Origin: Nocardia seriolae NBRC 15557
GTDB taxonomy: Bacteria; Actinomycetota; Actinomycetes; Mycobacteriales; Mycobacteriaceae
NCBI RefSeq assembly: GCF_007990715.1
Contig: NZ_BJWY01000027.1
Span: forward strand, 1-63,424
Direction: 5' to 3'
Length of the DNA: 63,424 nt
In this document: positions 1 to 8,268 of the stretch, piece by piece
Numbering within the stretch: position 1 is the first letter of the stretch
How the letters are laid out: each line of letters begins with the position of its first letter
Made by a program: the position numbers and the translations under genes
Notes under the pieces: generated by a model
Seen by the model: only the letters and a program-made list of their open reading frames with translations
Databases searched by the model: none
What the model was told of the DNA's origin: nothing

Positions 1-16
1 AGTACTAGGGGATTTT

Positions 17-68
17 GGTGAACGGAAGGTGAACAAAGTTTGACTGGACGGTCGAATCTCGGTAATAA
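17..68 (+). promoter_or_regulatory. PHO-box-like direct repeat plus promoter
   Basis: Two GGTGAAC heptamers start 11 bp apart (17-23 and 28-34). Direct repeats of this heptamer (GTTCACC on the other strand) with 11-bp spacing are the form of PHO boxes bound by PhoP of Streptomyces and RegX3 of mycobacteria. Directly downstream is a good sigma-70-type promoter: TTGACT at 40-45, 17 bp, TAATAA at 63-68. It reads toward the small gene at 266 and leaves a leader of about 190 nt in which I see no other gene. Phosphate control is inferred from the repeat alone. Confidence 0.55.
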
Positions 69-265
69 TGGTCGTTCTGCGCCCCGTGACCTGCGGGGCA
101 TGTAATCGGTGTCACGGCTGGTGCGAGGAGGTGAGGGACGAATGAATCACGGCGACTGTCCGTGTTCGAGACCGATTCACGCACCCTCATCGTTCCCGGC
201 CCGTCGTTGCGGAGCTGCTGCTTCGTAGCCCGGTGAGCCGGCCGTTCCCCTGAAGGAGGGCTGTC

Positions 266-430
266 ATGGCTTTCATCAACTTCTCCCGTAACCCGCTGAC
301 CGTCCTGTCCGTACTCGGCGAGCGCCGCTCGCGGTCCGCGCTGACCGCGTCCGAGCGTGCCAACCTCCGAGCCTCGCGTGCCCAGGCCGCCATCTACAGC
401 GCCGCACTCGGCGTGCACCCCCACCGCTGA
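266..430 (+). CDS. 54-aa basic small protein
   Basis: A short reading frame begins at ATG 266 behind a very strong Shine-Dalgarno (GAAGGAGGG, 252-260). The product starts MAFINFSRNPLTVLS and ends GVHPHR. It is rich in Arg, Ala and Ser, and the middle (about residues 25-46) looks like one amphipathic helix with regularly spaced arginines. There is no signal peptide or clear membrane segment. It sits alone between a PHO-box-like promoter and a perfect terminator, so it looks like a single-gene transcript. I do not recognise the family. The ribosome site and the terminator make it a likely real gene. Confidence 0.65.
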   Translation: MAFINFSRNPLTVLSVLGERRSRSALTASERANLRASRAQAAIYSAALGVHPHR

Positions 431-460
431 GGCCGGTCTCCGGAACACGACTCCCGTACA

Positions 461-501
461 AACGCCGACTGCCCCGAATCACTCGGGGCAGTCGGCGTTT
501 T
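461..501 (+). terminator. Rho-independent terminator of the 54-aa gene
   Basis: A perfect 17-bp inverted repeat (461-477 with 483-499) around a 5-nt loop ends in a short T run. It lies 30 nt after the small gene's stop and just before the 3' end of the convergent MpaB-type gene, so it may serve both. Confidence 0.85.
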
Positions 502-519
502 CGTCGGGAGTCACGCGAG

Positions 520-1557
520 TTATTCGGCGCGCCGGTGCAACTGGGTGAACAGCTCGGCGGGGGGCTGCACGTGCCACTGCGCGAATGCCGCTGCGGGCGT
601 GAGGGTCCGGGCTTCCCGGGCCGGGATCTTGCGCAGGAAGGGCGCGGCGATCGGGGCCGTCGAGGGGGAGAGCCAGGCCAGCAGCGCCAGCTGCAGGCGG
701 CCGCTCTTGGACAGTCCCCAGAAGACCGGCTTGGCCAGCAATCGCACCAGCAGATCGGCCATCCGGGACTGCCGGATGGCGGCCAGATCGCGCTGCCAGT
801 GCGGCAGTGTCGCGATGGTCGCGGTGCGCAGGAATTTGTTCGCCACCCAGGCGAAGGGGCCGAGCTTGCCCAGTAGCGGCGGGTACATGACCCGGGCATT
901 GAGCAGGTGGTCCATCATCTGCTGGGTGATCTCGCTGGCGGCCAGTCGCGGCCGGATGTTCTCGAAGTAGCAGCGAATGCCCTCGCGGGTGCGCGGCACC
1001 TTGTCGGGATCGCAGGTCTGCAACTCCGCGGCGATCGCGCACTCGTTCCAGAACTGGTGCTCCTCGGCGTCGGAGAGCGGGCCGGGGCCGAACTGCTCGT
1101 ACACGTAGAGGATGGAGTGCCACGCGGTCAGGTGGATCCACAGCTGCGAGTCGGGATCGTTTGCGTCATAGGGCAATCCGGAAACCGGCTCGGTGCCCAC
1201 GCCGGTCTTGGCGTGGATCTTCATCAGCACCGCCGAGGATTTGGTGGCGGTCTCGGTATCCCCGAACAGCACGGTGGCGAAGTAGGCGAGGGTGTGGTCG
1301 TAGCGAGTCCTGGCCTGGCTGTACACCTTTCCGGTGTGCTGCACCGAGGCGACCAGGAACGGATCCAGCTCCTCGATCACCACCGCCCGCTGGAAGCCCA
1401 CCGACAGCCCGGTCGGATAGCCCCACACCTTCCAGGTCACCGACCCCGGACCGAAGAAGCCGTTGTCACCGGCGGGTTCGACCGGAGCGGTCAACCATGC
1501 CAGCGGTTTCGTTCGCGCACTGCCCGTCTCGCCACCCGTCGACACCCAGTCCGTCAT
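520..1557 (-). CDS. MpaB-type oxygenase (DUF2236 family)
   Basis: The 345-aa product belongs to the DUF2236/MpaB/latex-clearing-protein superfamily of heme-type oxygenases. The family core starts near residue 35 with FGPGSVTWKVWGYP and continues through a block with RYDHTLAY and a conserved Trp-His pair (LTAWHS). No signal peptide or membrane anchor is evident, so it is probably cytoplasmic. The substrate is unknown. It is transcribed away from the hydrolase/SDR/BVMO operon, and the palindrome at 1641-1662 could control both directions. The ATG at 1557 is the first plausible start ahead of the family core. Confidence 0.75.
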   Translation of the reverse strand: MTDWVSTGGETGSARTKPLAWLTAPVEPAGDNGFFGPGSVTWKVWGYPTGLSVGFQRAVVIEELDPFLVASVQHTGKVYSQARTRYDHTLAYFATVLFGDTETATKSSAVLMKIHAKTGVGTEPVSGLPYDANDPDSQLWIHLTAWHSILYVYEQFGPGPLSDAEEHQFWNECAIAAELQTCDPDKVPRTREGIRCYFENIRPRLAASEITQQMMDHLLNARVMYPPLLGKLGPFAWVANKFLRTATIATLPHWQRDLAAIRQSRMADLLVRLLAKPVFWGLSKSGRLQLALLAWLSPSTAPIAAPFLRKIPAREARTLTPAAAFAQWHVQPPAELFTQLHRRAE

Positions 1558-1640
1558 AGCCGAAAGGTATCAGCTCGGCACGCGAAAATGTGGCCGGGCT
1601 CACCCCGGTCACCGACCTTCGAAATCTAGGTTGTTATCAA

Positions 1641-1677
1641 TGTGCCATTGACAACTGGCACATTGAGCGGCGATGCT
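1641..1677 (+). promoter_or_regulatory. Operator and leaderless promoter of the BVMO operon
   Basis: A perfect inverted repeat TGTGCCA-N8-TGGCACA spans 1641-1662, the usual size of a TetR- or MerR-class operator. TTGACA (1648-1653) lies inside it. A -10-like GATGCT (1672-1677) follows 18 bp later, which puts transcription start at or beside the ATG at 1684. That would make the first gene leaderless, and it has no Shine-Dalgarno. The distal MerR-like gene is a candidate regulator. Confidence 0.55.
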
Positions 1678-1683
1678 CGGGGC

Positions 1684-2682
1684 ATGAACACAAGGTCAAT
1701 GGCGACCTTCCCGTCCGAGGCGGTTCCCACCCGGCCCGCGGCGCGCACGCGCTTCGCGGCCGCGGCGTCGGTGGTGGGGTTGCGGCAGGTCAATGGGTTG
1801 TTGCCGAACAATCGGATCGGGATCGAGGCCGGGCGCGGGCTCATCGCCGGGATCATGGGCACCTTCGGGCCGACCCTGCCGGGGACCGCGGTCATGCCGG
1901 TGCGGTCGGGCAGGGTGCGCGGCGAATGGGTGCGCGCGGCCGGGGTGCGGCACGGGAATCGGGCCATCTACTACCTGCACGGCAGCGGATACGTGGTGTG
2001 CTCGGCGCGCACGCACCGGGGGCTGGCCTCGCGGCTGTCGAAGGCGACCGGGCTGCCGGTGTTCGTGGTGGACTACCGGCTCGCGCCCGAGCATCCCTTC
2101 CCGGCGGCCGCCGACGATGCGGTGGCGGGCTACCGGTGGCTGCTCGAACACGGCTACCGGGCAGGCGATCTGGTGATCGGCGGGGACTCGGCGGGGTGTC
2201 ATCTGACGCTGGATCTGTTGTTGCAGAACGCGATCGGCGGGGACGAGCAGCCGTCCGGGGCGTTCATGTTCTCGCCGCTCATGGATCCCACGCTGACCCT
2301 GGCAGAGCGGCGGGATCGGGTGCTGCCCGATCCCATGGCCCCGGCGTGGGTCGGGCGGCGGCTGATCGAGCTGTACACCGCCGCGGAACCGGCGGAGTCG
2401 CCGCGGCTGCGGTTGCGGATTCCCGCCGGTGCGGCCCTGCCGCCGCTGTTCGTGCAGGCCAGCGCGGGGGAGATGCTCGCCGACGACGCCCGCCACCTGC
2501 GGGATATGGCCGCGGCGGCCGGGGTTCCGTGCGAGCTCGAGCTGTGGCCGGGGCGCATCCACGTCTTCCAGGCGCTGCCGTTGCTGGTGCCCGAGGCGGC
2601 CGCCGCGCTGCGGCGCACCGCGCGATTCGTGACTTCGACACTGGCGCGGTCGGATTCGCCGGTGCGAGAGCAGGTGAGCTGA
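1684..2682 (+). CDS. HSL-family alpha/beta hydrolase (LipR-like)
   Basis: A 332-aa esterase of the hormone-sensitive-lipase family. It shows the oxyanion motif in the form LHGSGYVV (around residue 98), the DYRLAPEHPFPAA signature, the nucleophile elbow GDSAG, and a C-terminal Asp/His region ending in a GRIHVFQ His motif. A GTG at 1642 would extend it but lies inside the operator. ATG 1684 fits a leaderless transcript and the family length. It starts an operon whose next gene begins 1 nt after its stop. With the SDR and BVMO it resembles lipR-sadH-mymA of mycobacteria, suggesting acyl or ketone modification. The substrate is inference. Confidence 0.8.
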   Translation: MNTRSMATFPSEAVPTRPAARTRFAAAASVVGLRQVNGLLPNNRIGIEAGRGLIAGIMGTFGPTLPGTAVMPVRSGRVRGEWVRAAGVRHGNRAIYYLHGSGYVVCSARTHRGLASRLSKATGLPVFVVDYRLAPEHPFPAAADDAVAGYRWLLEHGYRAGDLVIGGDSAGCHLTLDLLLQNAIGGDEQPSGAFMFSPLMDPTLTLAERRDRVLPDPMAPAWVGRRLIELYTAAEPAESPRLRLRIPAGAALPPLFVQASAGEMLADDARHLRDMAAAAGVPCELELWPGRIHVFQALPLLVPEAAAALRRTARFVTSTLARSDSPVREQVS

Positions 2683-2683
2683 T

Positions 2684-3583
2684 ATGTGGCCGATCGACGA
2701 GCTGGTCTTCGCCCTCGGCGGCAAGCGCCGCTCGCAGGACGCGCGAGCCGTGGTGACCGGTGCTGGCAGCGGGATCGGGCGGGCCTTCGCGCTCGAACTC
2801 GCCGCGCGCGGTGGGGAAGTGGTGTGCGCGGATATCGACAAGGACCGCGCGGACGAGACCGTGCGGCTGATCGAGCAGCGGTACGGACGCCGGGCACACG
2901 CGTTCTTCTGCGACGTGTCCCGGCGCGAGGACGTCGAGAGCCTCGCCATGCATGCCGAGTTGCTGTTCGGGGGCGCGCCCACCCTGGTGATCAATAACGC
3001 CGGTGTCGGCATCGGCGGGAAGCCGTTGGGGGACATCGGTTTCCGCGACTGGGAATGGGCGCTCGGGATCAACCTGTGGGGTGTGGTCTACGGCTGCGAG
3101 GTCTTCGCGCCGCAGCTGCGCGCGGCCGGGCGCGGCGGGATCATCAATGTGGCCTCGGCCGCCGGCTTCGCCGCCGCACCCGGTATGGCCGCCTACAACG
3201 TGTCCAAGGCGGCGGTGGTGTCGCTGTCGGAGACCATGGCCGCCGAACTGGCGGGCAGCGGGTTGGCGGTCACCGCGCTGTGCCCGACCTTCGTCAAGAC
3301 CAACGTGGTTGCCGACGGCCGGATCAGCTCCGGATCCTCGCGGCTGGCGGCGGGGCTCATGAAGGTGAGCGGGTTCTCACCCGAGCGCGTCGCCCGCACC
3401 ACCCTCGACGCCCACGACCGGGGCGCGCTGTATGTGCTGCCGCAGCTGGACGCCCGGGTGGTCTGGCATCTCAAGCGGCACTTCCCCGCCCTCTACACCC
3501 AAGCCCTCGGCGTCCTGAATCGCGTTCTGCCGCAGGAGGATTCGGCGACGCCGGACAAGACCGACCTGATGACGGGAGTCTGA
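2684..3583 (+). CDS. Short-chain dehydrogenase (SadH-like)
   Basis: A 299-aa classical SDR. TGAGSGIGR binds the nucleotide near residues 25-33, DID ends the second strand (the Asp favours NAD over NADP), NNAG sits near 105, and the Ser...Tyr-x-x-x-Lys triad reads INVASAAG then AAYNVSK. The C-terminal 60 residues are longer than in minimal SDRs and resemble mycobacterial SadH-type enzymes. It begins directly after the hydrolase stop and ends 1 nt before the diiron gene. It probably interconverts an alcohol and ketone around the Baeyer-Villiger step encoded downstream. Confidence 0.85.
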   Translation: MWPIDELVFALGGKRRSQDARAVVTGAGSGIGRAFALELAARGGEVVCADIDKDRADETVRLIEQRYGRRAHAFFCDVSRREDVESLAMHAELLFGGAPTLVINNAGVGIGGKPLGDIGFRDWEWALGINLWGVVYGCEVFAPQLRAAGRGGIINVASAAGFAAAPGMAAYNVSKAAVVSLSETMAAELAGSGLAVTALCPTFVKTNVVADGRISSGSSRLAAGLMKVSGFSPERVARTTLDAHDRGALYVLPQLDARVVWHLKRHFPALYTQALGVLNRVLPQEDSATPDKTDLMTGV

Positions 3584-3584
3584 C

Positions 3585-4505
3585 ATGTCCTTCGACTTCG
3601 ACAATATGCTGGCCAAGATCAAGTCCAGGCAGTGGGCGCTGGCCGATATCCACTGGGACGCACCGGGAGCCGAGCTCATCGACCCGGCGCTGCACGCCAA
3701 GCTCAAGCCGTTCATGGCCGATCTCATGTGGATCGAGAATGTGGGGGCGCGCGGCTTCGCGGCCATGGCCAAGAAGGCCCCGACCCGGACGCTGGCCGAG
3801 ATCTACCGCTACTTCCACGCCGAGGAGCAGCGGCACGCCAATGCCGAGCTGGCGCTCATGCGCCGGTGGGGGATGCTGGACGGGGACGAGATTCCCGAGC
3901 CCAATATCAATGTCAAGCTCGTGATCGACTTCCTGGACAAGTACTCCGACGGCATGTCGCTGTCGTTCCTGGGCACGGTCATTCCCATGCTCGAGGTGGC
4001 GCTGGACGGCGCGCTGATCAAGTTCGTCACCGACGAGATCTCCGATCCGGTCGCGCAGGAGGTCTTCAAGAAGATCAACAATGACGAATCCCGGCACCTG
4101 GCAACCGATTACGCCGTGATGGAGCTGCTCGGACACTCCACGGTGCGCAAGCTGGCCATCGATCTGGTGGGCGGCTGGGTCAAGCCATCGCTCATGATCG
4201 GGGTGCTCAGCTATGTGCCGCTGCTGAACAAGATGCGCGACAACATTGTCGAGATGGGCGTGAACGAGGAGAAGCTCTACGCCGCCATGGCTCGGTTCAA
4301 GCAGGTCGGGGAGCGCAATCCGATGGCCAACCGGGTGCCCATGTACCGGATCGTGAAGATGCACGCGGGCTGGGTCATCAACCGCGATCACCCGTACCAC
4401 CTGCTCGCGGATACCCTGGTCAAACTGACCGGGGCCATCCCCGAGCGGCTGCTGCCGCAGCAGCCGAGCTGGTCGCAGGAACTCACCTACGAGCCGGTCG
4501 CATGA
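3585..4505 (+). CDS. Ferritin-like diiron protein
   Basis: A 306-aa, mostly helical protein with two iron-ligand motifs: AEEQRH (around residues 82-87) and NDESRH (around 166-171), each E-x-x-H-like with an extra acidic residue. This is the carboxylate-bridged diiron pattern of ferritin-like oxygenases and desaturases. It has no membrane segment. It lies between an SDR and a BVMO in one operon, so an O2-dependent oxidation or hydroxylation of a shared substrate is plausible. The exact reaction cannot be read from sequence. Confidence 0.7.
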   Translation: MSFDFDNMLAKIKSRQWALADIHWDAPGAELIDPALHAKLKPFMADLMWIENVGARGFAAMAKKAPTRTLAEIYRYFHAEEQRHANAELALMRRWGMLDGDEIPEPNINVKLVIDFLDKYSDGMSLSFLGTVIPMLEVALDGALIKFVTDEISDPVAQEVFKKINNDESRHLATDYAVMELLGHSTVRKLAIDLVGGWVKPSLMIGVLSYVPLLNKMRDNIVEMGVNEEKLYAAMARFKQVGERNPMANRVPMYRIVKMHAGWVINRDHPYHLLADTLVKLTGAIPERLLPQQPSWSQELTYEPVA

Positions 4506-5965
4506 GCGCGGCGAACCAGCCACTGGACGTGGCGATCATCGGCGCCGGTTTCGCGGGGATCGGCGCGGCCATTCGGTTGCGGCAGAAGGGGATCGGCGAC
4601 TTCGCCATCTTCGAGCGCGGCGACCGGGTGGGCGGCACCTGGCGCGACAATACCTATCCCGGCGCGGCCTGTGATATTCCGTCGCGGTTGTACTCCTACA
4701 GCTTCGCGCCCAACCCGGACTGGTCCCGAACCTATTCCGGCAGTGGGGAGATCCTCGGCTACATCGACTCCATGGTCGAGGAGTTCGGGATCCGGCCGTA
4801 CATCCGGTTCGGGCACAACGTCACCGGGCTGGTCTTCGACGAGGATGCCGCGCTGTGGATCCTGTCGTTCTCCGGCGGGCGTCGAAAAGTGCGGGCGCGC
4901 AACGTCGTTCTCGCCTCCGGGCCGCTGGCCAACGCGGGGTTCCCGGACATCCCGGGGATCGATACGTTCGAGGGCCACAAGATCCACAGTGCCCGCTGGG
5001 ATCACGACTACGACTTCACCGGCAAGAAGGTGGCCGTGGTCGGCACCGGGGCGAGCGCCGTGCAGATCATTCCGGAACTGGTGAAACAGGCCGCGGCCGT
5101 GAAGGTTTTCCAGCGCACGCCCGGTTGGGTGCTGCCGCGGGTCAACCGGCGCACCAACGGAATCACCAAGCAGGTGTACCGGCAGCTGCCGGTCACCCAG
5201 ACCCTGGCGCGCGAGGCCTGGTTCTGGGGACACGAGTCGGTGGCGCTGGGCGTGGTGTGGAATACGCCGCTGACCCGGGTGGTGGAATCGGTTGCCCTGC
5301 TGCATCTGCGCTCCCAGGTGCGTGATCCGTGGCTGCGCCGCCAGCTCACCCCGGATTTCCGGGCGGGCTGCAAGCGGCTGCTGATGAGCAGTGACTACTA
5401 CCCGGCGCTGCAACAGGAGAACTGCAAGCTCGTCACCTGGCCGATCGCGGAGATCTCGCCGCACGGCATCCGCACCGCCGAGGGCATCGAGCACCGCTTC
5501 GACTGCATTGTCTTCGCCACCGGTTTCGAGGTGTCCAAGCAGGGCACGCCGATTCCGGTGACCGGGCGCGCGGGCCGGGTGCTGGCCGACGAATGGCGCG
5601 GTGGCGCTTACGCGTTCAAGAGCGTCACCGTCGCCGGGTACCCCAATCTGTTCCTCACCTTCGGCCCGAACTCCGGCCCCGGCCACAATTCGGCGCTGGT
5701 CTACATGGAGGCCCAGATCGATTACCTGACCGACGCCATCAAGATCGTGCTGGAGCGCGGTGTCACCCTCGAACCGCGCCGGGACCGCCAGGACCGCTAC
5801 AACCGCCGCCTGCAACGCCGGTTGACCGCCACCACCTGGAACTCCGGGTGCAGCAGCTGGTATCTGACCGAGGACGGCTTCAACGCCACCATGTACCCCG
5901 GTTTCGGCACCCAGTACGCCCGGCAGTTGGCCACGGTGCGCCTGGCCGACTTCGACCTGCGCTAA
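4502..5965 (+). CDS. Baeyer-Villiger FAD monooxygenase (MymA-like)
   Basis: A 487-aa type I flavin monooxygenase. The FAD Rossmann motif GAGFAGIG is at residues 15-22, followed by the family signature GGTWRDNTYPGAACD. The BVMO fingerprint F-x-G-x3-H-x3-W is present as FEGHKIHSARWD (about 158-169). The second, NADPH-binding Rossmann motif is VVGTGASAV. It inserts oxygen next to a ketone or oxidises a heteroatom using NADPH and O2. ATG 4502 overlaps the previous stop by 4 bp (ATGA), indicating translational coupling. The hydrolase/SDR/BVMO set mirrors the mycobacterial mymA operon linked to cell-envelope lipids. The substrate is inferred only. Confidence 0.85.
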   Translation: MSAANQPLDVAIIGAGFAGIGAAIRLRQKGIGDFAIFERGDRVGGTWRDNTYPGAACDIPSRLYSYSFAPNPDWSRTYSGSGEILGYIDSMVEEFGIRPYIRFGHNVTGLVFDEDAALWILSFSGGRRKVRARNVVLASGPLANAGFPDIPGIDTFEGHKIHSARWDHDYDFTGKKVAVVGTGASAVQIIPELVKQAAAVKVFQRTPGWVLPRVNRRTNGITKQVYRQLPVTQTLAREAWFWGHESVALGVVWNTPLTRVVESVALLHLRSQVRDPWLRRQLTPDFRAGCKRLLMSSDYYPALQQENCKLVTWPIAEISPHGIRTAEGIEHRFDCIVFATGFEVSKQGTPIPVTGRAGRVLADEWRGGAYAFKSVTVAGYPNLFLTFGPNSGPGHNSALVYMEAQIDYLTDAIKIVLERGVTLEPRRDRQDRYNRRLQRRLTATTWNSGCSSWYLTEDGFNATMYPGFGTQYARQLATVRLADFDLR

Positions 5966-6072
5966 TGTCGTCACGAGGCGCGCTGCCCGTGCCTACGGTG
6001 CTCTACCGCACCGGGGCACGGGCGCTGCGCGCCGTCGGCGACCGACTGGCGGAAAGGACGGGTGGGACACGG

Positions 6073-6837
6073 ATGGCGGAATACCGCATCGACGATCTCG
6101 CCCAGGCCGCCGGCATCACCACCCGCAATGTGCGGGCGTACCAGGAGAAGGGGCTGCTGCCCACGCCCACCCGGCGCAGCGGGCGGGCGCTCATCTACGA
6201 CGAATCGCACCTGGCGCGCCTGCGCATCATCGACGCGCTGCTGCAGCGCGGCTTCACCATCGCGCATATCGCGGACTTCATCACCAGCTGGGAGACCGGC
6301 AAGGATCTGACCGAGATCCTCGGCCTGCAAAGCGCCGTCACCGATACCTGGGGCAAAACCGAAGCGCCGGTGGAGATTCCGCGCGAGCTCGTCGACACCT
6401 TCTTCGGCGAGGGCGAGGAGCAGCAGGTCGACGGCGACCAGCTGGCCCGCCTCGAAAAGCTCGGCCTGGTCCGGCTGCACGGCGACACCGCCGAACTCAC
6501 CCGCCCCGACCTGCTCGAAACCTTCGCGGCCCTGAGTGCCTACGGCTTCCGCCTGCCGGGCCTCATCGACCTCTACGCCGCGGTCGTCGCCCGCCTCGAG
6601 GACATCGCCACCCTGATGGTGGTGGCCGCCAAGGACCAGATCGTCGACGAGCACGGCCCCGGCTGGCTGCCCGACTCCGACGCCGAGATCGCCGCCACCA
6701 CCGAAATGCTCAACCACCTACGCGATCTCGGCCTCCGCTCGGTCCGCGACAGCCTCGATCAAGCCCTCGACAAGGTGCTGCAAGCCGAGCTCGGCGCCTA
6801 CCTGGAGACAGCCGCCCGCCGCCGCGTGGCGGAATGA
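6073..6837 (+). CDS. MerR-like transcriptional regulator
   Basis: A 254-aa protein with an N-terminal MerR winged helix-turn-helix (YRIDDLAQAAGITTRNVRAY, then a KGLLPTP wing) and a long C-terminal region without recognisable metal-binding cysteines, so probably an organic-effector sensor. The start is uncertain. ATG 6073 places the domain at residue 2, as is usual. ATG 5965 overlaps the BVMO stop (TAATG) and would add 36 residues through coupling. It is the last gene of the operon and the obvious candidate for the palindrome at 1641-1662. Confidence 0.75.
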   Translation: MAEYRIDDLAQAAGITTRNVRAYQEKGLLPTPTRRSGRALIYDESHLARLRIIDALLQRGFTIAHIADFITSWETGKDLTEILGLQSAVTDTWGKTEAPVEIPRELVDTFFGEGEEQQVDGDQLARLEKLGLVRLHGDTAELTRPDLLETFAALSAYGFRLPGLIDLYAAVVARLEDIATLMVVAAKDQIVDEHGPGWLPDSDAEIAATTEMLNHLRDLGLRSVRDSLDQALDKVLQAELGAYLETAARRRVAE

Positions 6838-6847
6838 GGGGAGACCT

Positions 6848-6870
6848 GCCGGGCGAGTTGCTCGCCCGGC
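6848..6870. terminator. Bidirectional terminator
   Basis: A perfect 10-bp stem (GCCGGGCGAG, 3-nt loop, complement) lies between the convergent MerR-like and L7/L12-like genes. There is no T tract, which is common for high-GC actinobacterial terminators. Confidence 0.65.
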
Positions 6871-6915
6871 GGCGAGTCCGACCTTCCGGTGCGGCTCAGC
6901 GCGGGGCCGGAACTC

Positions 6916-7299
6916 TCAGCGCAGGGCGGCGCGGGCTCCGGCGGCCTCGAGCTTGATGCGGGCGGCTTCGGCGGTGTCCTTGTCGACCTTTTCCAGGACT
7001 GCCTTCGGGGCTGCCTCGACCAGGTCTTTGGCCTCCTTGAGACCGAGGCCGGGAATGATCTCCCGCATGGCCTTGATTACCTGAATCTTCTTGTCTCCGA
7101 AGGATTCCAGTACGAGATCGAACTCGCTCTGCTCGTCGGCCGCCTCGGCCGGGGCGGCGTCGGCCACGGGGGCGACGGCGACCGGCGGCGCGGCGGAGAC
7201 GCCGAACTCCTCTTCGAACGCCTTGAGGAACTCCGAAAGCTCCAGCAGCGTCATACCTTTGAATACGTCGAGCAACTCGACGACGGTCATCTTGGCCAT
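6916..7299 (-). CDS. Solitary L7/L12-like ribosomal protein paralogue
   Basis: A 127-aa homologue of ribosomal protein bL12. It keeps the N-terminal dimerisation helix pair ([14 protein letters not shown]), an Ala/Pro-rich acidic hinge (residues about 37-60), and the C-terminal factor-binding domain with [15 protein letters not shown] and [12 protein letters not shown]. Compared with typical bL12, the loop before GLGLKEAK is one residue longer ([10 protein letters not shown]) and the C-terminus ends AGARAALR instead of the usual acidic/valine ending. It is not beside rplJ. A good AAGGGG ribosome site precedes ATG 7299. It is probably a second, specialised or vestigial copy, co-oriented with but unrelated to the thioesterases. 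Confidence 0.75.
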   Translation of the reverse strand: MAKMTVVELLDVFKGMTLLELSEFLKAFEEEFGVSAAPPVAVAPVADAAPAEAADEQSEFDLVLESFGDKKIQVIKAMREIIPGLGLKEAKDLVEAAPKAVLEKVDKDTAEAARIKLEAAGARAALR

Positions 7300-7340
7300 G
7301 ATCTACCCCTTGCAACGCTGACCAGGCGATACCAACGATT

Positions 7341-7754
7341 CTAAGCGCGCGGGGCGGCCAAGGTCATCAGATATTCGCGTTCGCTGCCGGTCAGCGGGCG
7401 TGGCGCGGTGGTGTCGTGGCCCGGCTCGCCGCAGGCGCCGACCGCGACCAGGGTGGAAGTTGCCGAGAGATACAGGTTTTCATGATCGCGAACCTGGTGC
7501 GCCAGCGTGAACGAGGTGGTGCCGATGCGCTCCACGATCGAGGTCACCGTGACCGGCGCGGTGCGGAAGAGCAACGGCTGCCGGTAGCTCAGCCGCTGGC
7601 CCGCGACCACCACTCGCCAAGGCGCGCCCGAGGATTCGTGGCGGTCCAGCAGGTCCGCGCGCGCCTTGTCGAGGAACTGCGCGAAGACCACATTGTTCAG
7701 GTGCTGCTGCGCGTCGATGTCGGTGCGGCGCAGCTGGATCTCGTAGGTGTGCAT
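7341..7754 (-). CDS. Hotdog-fold acyl-CoA thioesterase 2
   Basis: A 137-aa protein of the 4-hydroxybenzoyl-CoA thioesterase/YbgC class. The active-site segment reads RRTDIDAQQHLNNVVF near the N-terminus, with the catalytic Asp replaced in form by the DIDAQQHLNN arrangement typical of this branch. The start ATG 7754 overlaps the stop of the upstream thioesterase by one base. The two are homologous in tandem and probably translated together, perhaps as a heteromer acting on acyl-CoA. Confidence 0.75.
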   Translation of the reverse strand: MHTYEIQLRRTDIDAQQHLNNVVFAQFLDKARADLLDRHESSGAPWRVVVAGQRLSYRQPLLFRTAPVTVTSIVERIGTTSFTLAHQVRDHENLYLSATSTLVAVGACGEPGHDTTAPRPLTGSEREYLMTLAAPRA

Positions 7755-8137
7755 CAGCCTTCCAAATCCTTGAGCAGCAGGCGCTGGTCCTCCGGCAGCG
7801 GCCGCGACTTCTGGGTCTCCGGGTCGAAGGCGACCATGGTGCACACGGCCGTCGAGTAGACCACCTCCGCGTCGCGGATCTCCTGCTGGAGTGCGAACGA
7901 GGAGGTGCCGATCCTGGTCACCCAGGTCTCGATCCGCACCGGCTCGGCCCGGTAGCGCAGCGGCGTCAGGTAGTCGATGTCCATTTGCGCGACCACGTTG
8001 GAGCCGCCGAAACCGCGGGTCCAGAACAGGTCGATCCGGGATTCCTCCAGGTAGCGCAGATGCGCCGCATTGTGCACGTGCCCGTCCGCGTCCATATCGG
8101 ACCAGCGCAGGGGACACAGGAAAAGATGTCGGGCCAC
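7754..8137 (-). CDS. Hotdog-fold acyl-CoA thioesterase 1
   Basis: A 127-aa hotdog thioesterase with the active-site segment RWSDMDADGHVHNAAH at residues 11-26 (Asp nucleophile/base region and the HVxNA helix) and a start at GTG 8137. It is the first gene of a two-gene unit, and its downstream partner shares length, fold and the GTSSF-type strand. It likely hydrolyses acyl-CoA thioesters in the cytoplasm. The chain length is unknown. Confidence 0.8.
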   Translation of the reverse strand: MARHLFLCPLRWSDMDADGHVHNAAHLRYLEESRIDLFWTRGFGGSNVVAQMDIDYLTPLRYRAEPVRIETWVTRIGTSSFALQQEIRDAEVVYSTAVCTMVAFDPETQKSRPLPEDQRLLLKDLEG

Positions 8138-8268
8138 CCGGCATTCTTATCACTCGACGAAACACGGCAAGCACGCGCTTACCGCAACCGACCGGCCACC
8201 GTCCGAATGGCCGAATCTGCAAGAGTCGTGTCATTGACGCCATCACGGGTGGGCCGCAGGCTGGAGAC

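Noticed and set aside
1640..1683. GTG 1642 as the start of the hydrolase
   Set aside because: It lies inside the palindromic operator and -35 element, adds residues unlike the family, and has no ribosome site.
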